Positions 60,171 to 64,000 of a stretch of DNA of 64,000 nucleotides are shown in pieces. Origin of the DNA: Terribacillus sp. DMT04 (lineage in GTDB: Bacteria; Bacillota; Bacilli; Bacillales; Amphibacillaceae); the NCBI RefSeq assembly GCF_019056395.1, contig NZ_CP077639.1:460501-524500 (forward strand). Direction: 5' to 3'. The first letter of the stretch is position 1. Each line of letters begins with the position of its first letter. Below the pieces are notes generated by a model. It did not search any database. It worked only from the letters and a program-made list of their open reading frames with translations, and had not been told where the DNA came from. The position numbers and the translations under genes were made by a program.

Positions 60171-61483
60171 GACTGAAAACGCAGCTAAATCTAGCTTTCA
60201 CAACCTTGCTTATTATTGTGATGGGATTCACGGCAATAACATTGTATTCACAATTGAAAAGTTTACTCGTGACCAATGAGACGAGACAGTTAGAGGAGAG
60301 CGGACAGATTTTACTTACGGCAATTAGCGGCATAGACGAAATCCCTGCCCCTACACTCGATTCCATGCTTAATAATTTGGATCTTAGTATGTTTCTTTAT
60401 GACGAAAAAGCAGAGGAAGTAACTTATACCAACTTAGTAAAGTCGGATGCGGAGAGGCTTGCAGAAAGCCATGATACGGCTCCTACACGTGAAAACACCA
60501 TTTGGAAGGATAACCAAAATAGTTTTGTTGTCAAATCAATTAGAATAGGACCCGAACAGCATATGGTTATTCTTCGTCCTATCAGAGAGTTGGAAGAAGT
60601 ACAGCAAAGTTTCTTTCAGCGCATTCTGCTTGTTTTCTTAATCGGTGTCATGATAGCAATTTTAATCAGTACGTACTTAACACAGCGCTTAGTGCGGCCT
60701 TTAACTGAATTGAAATATCAGCTGAAAAAGATTCAGCGTCGTGAATTTGATCAGATTAAATCGGTTAAAGCGAGCGGTGAAATTAAAGAAGTAGAACAAA
60801 GCGCAATTGAGATGGCGAAGGAATTGAATCGCTACATTACGTCCCAGCGTCAATTTTTCCAAAATGCCAGCCACGAATTAAAAACACCGCTCATGACGAT
60901 TCAAGGCTATGCCGAGGGGATTAAAGACGGCGTCTTCACCGGTAAAGATCAGGAGCACGGCTTAGAGGTTGTTGTATCAGAAATCAATCGATTAAAACAG
61001 CTCATAAACGAGATGATCTTGCTGGCCAAGCTAGACAGTGAAGAAGGAATTTATAAAGAGGAACGAGTAGAGATTAAAGAGCTTATCAATCAAACAATTG
61101 ACCGGGCACTGCCTCTTGTAAGCGACAAAAATATTAACTTAACTTATAATAAACCTTCTGACATTATAATTAATGGGGATAAAGAGAAGCTGCTTCGGGC
61201 AATGATGAATATAACGTCTAATGCCATCCGCCACGCCAATAGTCAAGTTCATCTATCTGTACAGCCAAGTGATAGCAGAAGCGTCGAAATCACGATTTCA
61301 GATGATGGTCCAGGAATTCCAGATGAATTACTGCCGAATATGTTCCAGCGTTTTGTAAAAGGAGACGGCGGTGAAACTGGTCTTGGCTTGGCGATTTCCC
61401 GTGCGATCGTAGAAAGGCATAATGGTACCATTCAAGCGGGTAAATCTAAGTTAGGCGGGGCAAGCTTTACCATAATATTATAA
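60167..61483 (+). CDS. cssS: Sensor histidine kinase, CssS-like
   Basis: A 438-residue membrane kinase. Two helices (about 8-30 and 150-172) bracket a ~120-residue extracellular sensor. A HAMP linker follows, then the phosphoacceptor histidine in NASHELKTPLMTI. The ATP-binding part has NITSNAIRHANS (N box), SDDGPGIPDELL (G1), FQRFVKGDGGETGLGLAISR (F and G2 boxes). It overlaps cssR (ATGA). With htrA opposite, it probably senses misfolded protein at the membrane surface. Confidence 0.9.
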   Translation: MRLKTQLNLAFTTLLIIVMGFTAITLYSQLKSLLVTNETRQLEESGQILLTAISGIDEIPAPTLDSMLNNLDLSMFLYDEKAEEVTYTNLVKSDAERLAESHDTAPTRENTIWKDNQNSFVVKSIRIGPEQHMVILRPIRELEEVQQSFFQRILLVFLIGVMIAILISTYLTQRLVRPLTELKYQLKKIQRREFDQIKSVKASGEIKEVEQSAIEMAKELNRYITSQRQFFQNASHELKTPLMTIQGYAEGIKDGVFTGKDQEHGLEVVVSEINRLKQLINEMILLAKLDSEEGIYKEERVEIKELINQTIDRALPLVSDKNINLTYNKPSDIIINGDKEKLLRAMMNITSNAIRHANSQVHLSVQPSDSRSVEITISDDGPGIPDELLPNMFQRFVKGDGGETGLGLAISRAIVERHNGTIQAGKSKLGGASFTIIL

Positions 61484-61504
61484 TGTAAATGTTTGCCTGT
61501 CCTA

Positions 61505-61532
61505 TTGTACCAAGCGCGAACTATGGTATAAT
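61505..61532 (+). promoter_or_regulatory. Sigma-A promoter of typA
   Basis: TTGTAC (61505-61510) and a perfect TATAAT (61527-61532) are 16 bp apart, with TG-G giving an extended -10. Confidence 0.75.
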
Positions 61533-61583
61533 TAACAGGTTGTAGTCGGTTAGGATTACATGAAGAAGAGGAGACATGTATAC

Positions 61584-63410
61584 ATGCAATTAAGAGAAGA
61601 TATTCGCAATATCGCGATTATTGCCCACGTTGACCACGGGAAAACAACTTTGGTTGACCAGTTGCTTAAATATTCTGGTACGTTTCGTGATAACGAACAC
61701 GTGGATGAGCGCGCAATGGATTCCAATGACTTGGAAAAAGAGCGCGGTATTACAATCTTGGCGAAAAACACTGCGATTAACTATAACGATACACGAATTA
61801 ACATATTGGATACACCAGGACACGCCGATTTCGGCGGTGAGGTGGAGCGCGTACTGAAGATGGTAGACGGCGTTCTGCTTGTTGTAGATGCTTACGAGGG
61901 TGCAATGCCACAGACTCGTTTCGTATTGAAAAAAGCATTGGAGCAAAAGCTTACTCCGGTTGTTGTTGTAAACAAAATCGACAAACCGAGTGCGCGTCCT
62001 GAGCATGTAATTGATGAAGTACTTGATCTATTCATCGAACTTGGTGCAGATGATGAACAGCTTGAATTCCCGGTTGTTTACGCATCCGCATTGAACGGTA
62101 CTTCCGGCGACGCGCCAGAAGCACTAGAAGAATCAATGGACCCGATCTTCAACACAATCATGGAGAGCATTCCAGCTCCAATTGATAATGCAGATGAAGG
62201 CTTGCAATTCCAGGTTACAATCTTGGATTACAACGACTTCCTAGGCCGTATTGGTGTTGGTCGTATTTTCCGTGGTTCTGTTAAGGTTGGCGATCAAGTT
62301 TCCTTGATGAAGAAAGATGGCTCTGTGAAGAACTTCCGTATCACGAAGCTATTCGGTTTCATTGGCTTGAAACGTACAGAAATTACAGAAGCAAAAGCTG
62401 GTGACATTGTTGCTGTTGCGGGTCTTGAAGATATAAACGTAGGGGAAACTGTTTGCTCGGTTGATAAGCCGGAAGCACTTCCAATCCCGCGTATCGACGA
62501 ACCTACATTGCAAATGACTTTCCTTGTGAACAACAGCCCGTTCGCAGGTAAAGAAGGGAAATACATTACTTCCCGTAAAATCGAAGAACGTTTGCTTACA
62601 CAGCTTGAGACAGATGTAAGTCTTCGTGTAGATCCAACTGATTCTCCTGATGCCTGGACTGTATCCGGCCGCGGTGAGCTTCACTTGTCTATCTTAATTG
62701 AGAATATGCGTCGTGAAGGTTATGAATTGCAGCTTTCCAAACCGCAAGTTATCTTAAAAGAAATTGATGGCAAAATGTGTGAACCGGTAGAACGCGTACA
62801 AGCAGATGTACCGGAAGATTACACTGGAGCTGTTATGGAATCTCTAGGTTCCCGTAAAGGGGAAATGGTTGATATGATCAACCAAGGTAACGGTCAAGTG
62901 CGTCTTGAATTCCGTGTACCTTCTCGTGGTTTGATCGGTTATTCTACAGAATTCATGTCCCAAACGCGCGGATTTGGTATCTTGAACCATACATTCGACG
63001 GATATGAGCCAGTTGTTGCTGGACAAGTAGGCGGCCGTTCTAAAGGTGTTCTTGTTGCACTTGAGCAAGGTAAAGCATCAACTTACGGTATTATGAAATT
63101 AGAAGACCGCGGTATCATCTTCACTGCTCCGGGTACAGATGTATACGCTGGTATGATCGTCGGAGAACACAGCCGTGATAATGACTTGACTGTTAACATT
63201 GCAGTTGAGAAGCATCTAACTAACGTACGTTCTGCGAATAAAGATCAAACTTCTACAATTCGTAAAACACGTGATTTGTCTCTTGAAGAAGCGATTGAAT
63301 ACTTGAATGACGATGAATACTGTGAAGTAACACCAGAATCCATTCGTCTTCGTAAGAAAATCCTTAACAAGAACGAACGTGAAAAAGCATCTAAAAAGAA
63401 AAAAGCATAA
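61584..63410 (+). CDS. typA: Translational GTPase TypA/BipA
   Basis: A 608-residue ribosome-binding GTPase that assists 50S assembly, especially in the cold or under stress. G motifs are [10 protein letters not shown], the switch [19 protein letters not shown] and [11 protein letters not shown]-like domains II, III and V follow, then the TypA-specific C-terminal domain ([15 protein letters not shown]). The ATG at 61584 gives the standard [16 protein letters not shown] start behind GAGGAGA; ATG at 61560 lacks a good site. A strong promoter is just upstream. Confidence 0.96.
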   Translation: MQLREDIRNIAIIAHVDHGKTTLVDQLLKYSGTFRDNEHVDERAMDSNDLEKERGITILAKNTAINYNDTRINILDTPGHADFGGEVERVLKMVDGVLLVVDAYEGAMPQTRFVLKKALEQKLTPVVVVNKIDKPSARPEHVIDEVLDLFIELGADDEQLEFPVVYASALNGTSGDAPEALEESMDPIFNTIMESIPAPIDNADEGLQFQVTILDYNDFLGRIGVGRIFRGSVKVGDQVSLMKKDGSVKNFRITKLFGFIGLKRTEITEAKAGDIVAVAGLEDINVGETVCSVDKPEALPIPRIDEPTLQMTFLVNNSPFAGKEGKYITSRKIEERLLTQLETDVSLRVDPTDSPDAWTVSGRGELHLSILIENMRREGYELQLSKPQVILKEIDGKMCEPVERVQADVPEDYTGAVMESLGSRKGEMVDMINQGNGQVRLEFRVPSRGLIGYSTEFMSQTRGFGILNHTFDGYEPVVAGQVGGRSKGVLVALEQGKASTYGIMKLEDRGIIFTAPGTDVYAGMIVGEHSRDNDLTVNIAVEKHLTNVRSANKDQTSTIRKTRDLSLEEAIEYLNDDEYCEVTPESIRLRKKILNKNEREKASKKKKA

Positions 63411-63418
63411 TTGCTTAA

Positions 63419-63460
63419 CGAAAAGCCTAGCATGCAAATGCTGGGCTTTTCGTATTTCTT
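63419..63460 (+). terminator. Terminator after typA
   Basis: A 15-bp stem (63419-63433 with 63438-63452, one wobble) with loop GCAA is followed by TATTTCTT. Confidence 0.85.
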
Positions 63461-63523
63461 GTGAAAAAACTGTCTATCCCTTAAAATGGTAGCAGTCCCA
63501 CTTGGACAGAAAGGATGGATGAT

Positions 63524-63826
63524 ATGACCAGACTATGGAGCAGGCTCCGTTTTCTGTTCAATTTCCGCAAATCGGTCCCATTTCTAAAAGCATTCTTTAC
63601 TGCTAAAGAAGTGGCAGCAGCGAAGAAAGTAACCGCCATTGCATTGATTGTGTTGTATTTCGTCTTTCCATTCGACTTGATTCCCGATTTTCTCATTGGA
63701 ATCGGAATAGTGGATGATTTGGCTGTAGCGACATTTATCCTCCAGCTTATCATTAAGATGGCACCTGTACATTTGAAGGATGAATATGATGTTGATCGAC
63801 ATGATCATAAGACTATAGATATTTGA
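63524..63826 (+). CDS. DUF1232 (YkvA-like) small membrane protein
   Basis: A 100-residue protein with the DUF1232 core: ALIVLYFVFPFDLIPDFLIG followed by GIVDDLAVATFIL, two membrane-associated helices. The function is unknown. ATG at 63524 is chosen over the ATG at 63515, which abuts AAAGGA. It stands alone between terminators. Confidence 0.85.
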   Translation: MTRLWSRLRFLFNFRKSVPFLKAFFTAKEVAAAKKVTAIALIVLYFVFPFDLIPDFLIGIGIVDDLAVATFILQLIIKMAPVHLKDEYDVDRHDHKTIDI

Positions 63827-63852
63827 AAAAGCGCCCTTAGTGGCGCTTTTTT
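63826..63852. terminator. Bidirectional terminator
   Basis: AAAAAGCGCC (63826-63835) pairs with GGCGCTTTTTT (63842-63852) between the DUF1232 gene and an opposed partial gene. Confidence 0.85.
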
Positions 63853-64000
63853 AATGACCGGCAATCCATGGGGAGAGTAACAAGCTCTCGTCGCTTATAT
63901 CAATTGTATCTCCGATAGCAAAGCCTGTAAGATTTTGAGTGCGAAAGTTAATCGGCGGTCCGTCTTGGGTTGTGCCTAAACCAGTAGAACGACCACCTAC
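63851..64000 (-). CDS. 3' end of an unidentified gene (partial)
   Basis: The minus strand is open from the window edge to a TAA at 63853-63851, giving the last 49 residues of a protein (VGGRSTGLGTTQDGPPINFR ... ending LLSPWIAGH). A shared bidirectional terminator directly after the stop supports it. No family is recognised from this fragment. Confidence 0.55.
   Translation of the reverse strand, partial: VGGRSTGLGTTQDGPPINFRTQNLTGFAIGDTIDISDESLLLSPWIAGH

Overview
The window comes from a spore-forming member of the Bacillaceae (low-GC Firmicutes) that is not Bacillus subtilis itself. The evidence is splA-splB (spore photoproduct repair), a YteA-type regulator, a CssRS/HtrA cell-wall stress locus, strong AAGGAGG-type ribosome sites, and several Firmicute riboswitches (TPP, SAM-I, preQ1-I, FMN). 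A genus such as Terribacillus is possible but is only an impression. No rRNA, tRNA, CRISPR array, prophage or intact insertion sequence was seen; this is mostly an ordinary chromosomal region rich in biosynthetic operons.

Layout. 1-4.2 kb: Fur-controlled flavodoxin, yjbQ and an EAL protein, then a chemoreceptor with a sigma-D type -10 box. 4.1-5.5 kb: a possible 23-residue membrane peptide on the minus strand, then splAB. 5.5-9.3 kb: thiamine salvage (TPP riboswitch, tenA, thiD, thiM, then thiE beyond an opposed yckD-like gene). 9.3-13.6 kb: SEC-C protein, CopD-like membrane protein with a leader peptide, secreted subtilase, and a 389-bp inverted-repeat-bounded element. 13.6-18.8 kb: ArsR-MFS pair with a palindromic operator, Nudix, DoxX, glycosyltransferase and small membrane proteins. 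18.9-22.2 kb: a SAM-I-controlled keto-acid reductase plus omega-amidase pair, divergent from a methionine-salvage type aminotransferase. 22.3-24.6 kb: rhodanese-persulfide dioxygenase fusion, YdjM-like and DUF4385 proteins. 24.7-27.9 kb: ddl, then preQ1-controlled queCDE. 28.1-36.1 kb: argG-argH-carA-carB-argF with two ARG boxes. 36.3-38.7 kb: VanZ-like protein and a second ArsR-MFS pair. 38.9-41.1 kb: FMN riboswitch with ribE-ribB-ribH. 41.2-44 kb: hydrolase, P-loop kinase, and a PadR operon with duplicated operators encoding repeated two-helix membrane units. 44-51 kb: redox and stress enzymes, trhO, csp, xpt, AEC transporter, YkwC-like dehydrogenase. 51.2-53.8 kb: a lone class I ribonucleotide reductase large subunit without C-terminal cysteines. 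53.8-64 kb: peptidase S51, yteA-like gene, methyltransferase overlapping a tandem glycosyltransferase, htrA opposed to cssRS, typA, a DUF1232 protein, and the 3' end of an unknown gene.

How the genes work together. Most operons are biosynthetic and are controlled at the RNA leader by their end product (thiamine, SAM, preQ1, FMN), by ArgR, or by a local repressor (ArsR, PadR, NrdR). The least ordinary items are the RNR large subunit with no C-terminal cysteine pair and no adjacent small subunit, the FMN-controlled rib operon lacking ribD and the GTP cyclohydrolase II domain, the PadR operon of repeated membrane hairpins with its start-codon anomaly, and the small membrane peptide next to splA.
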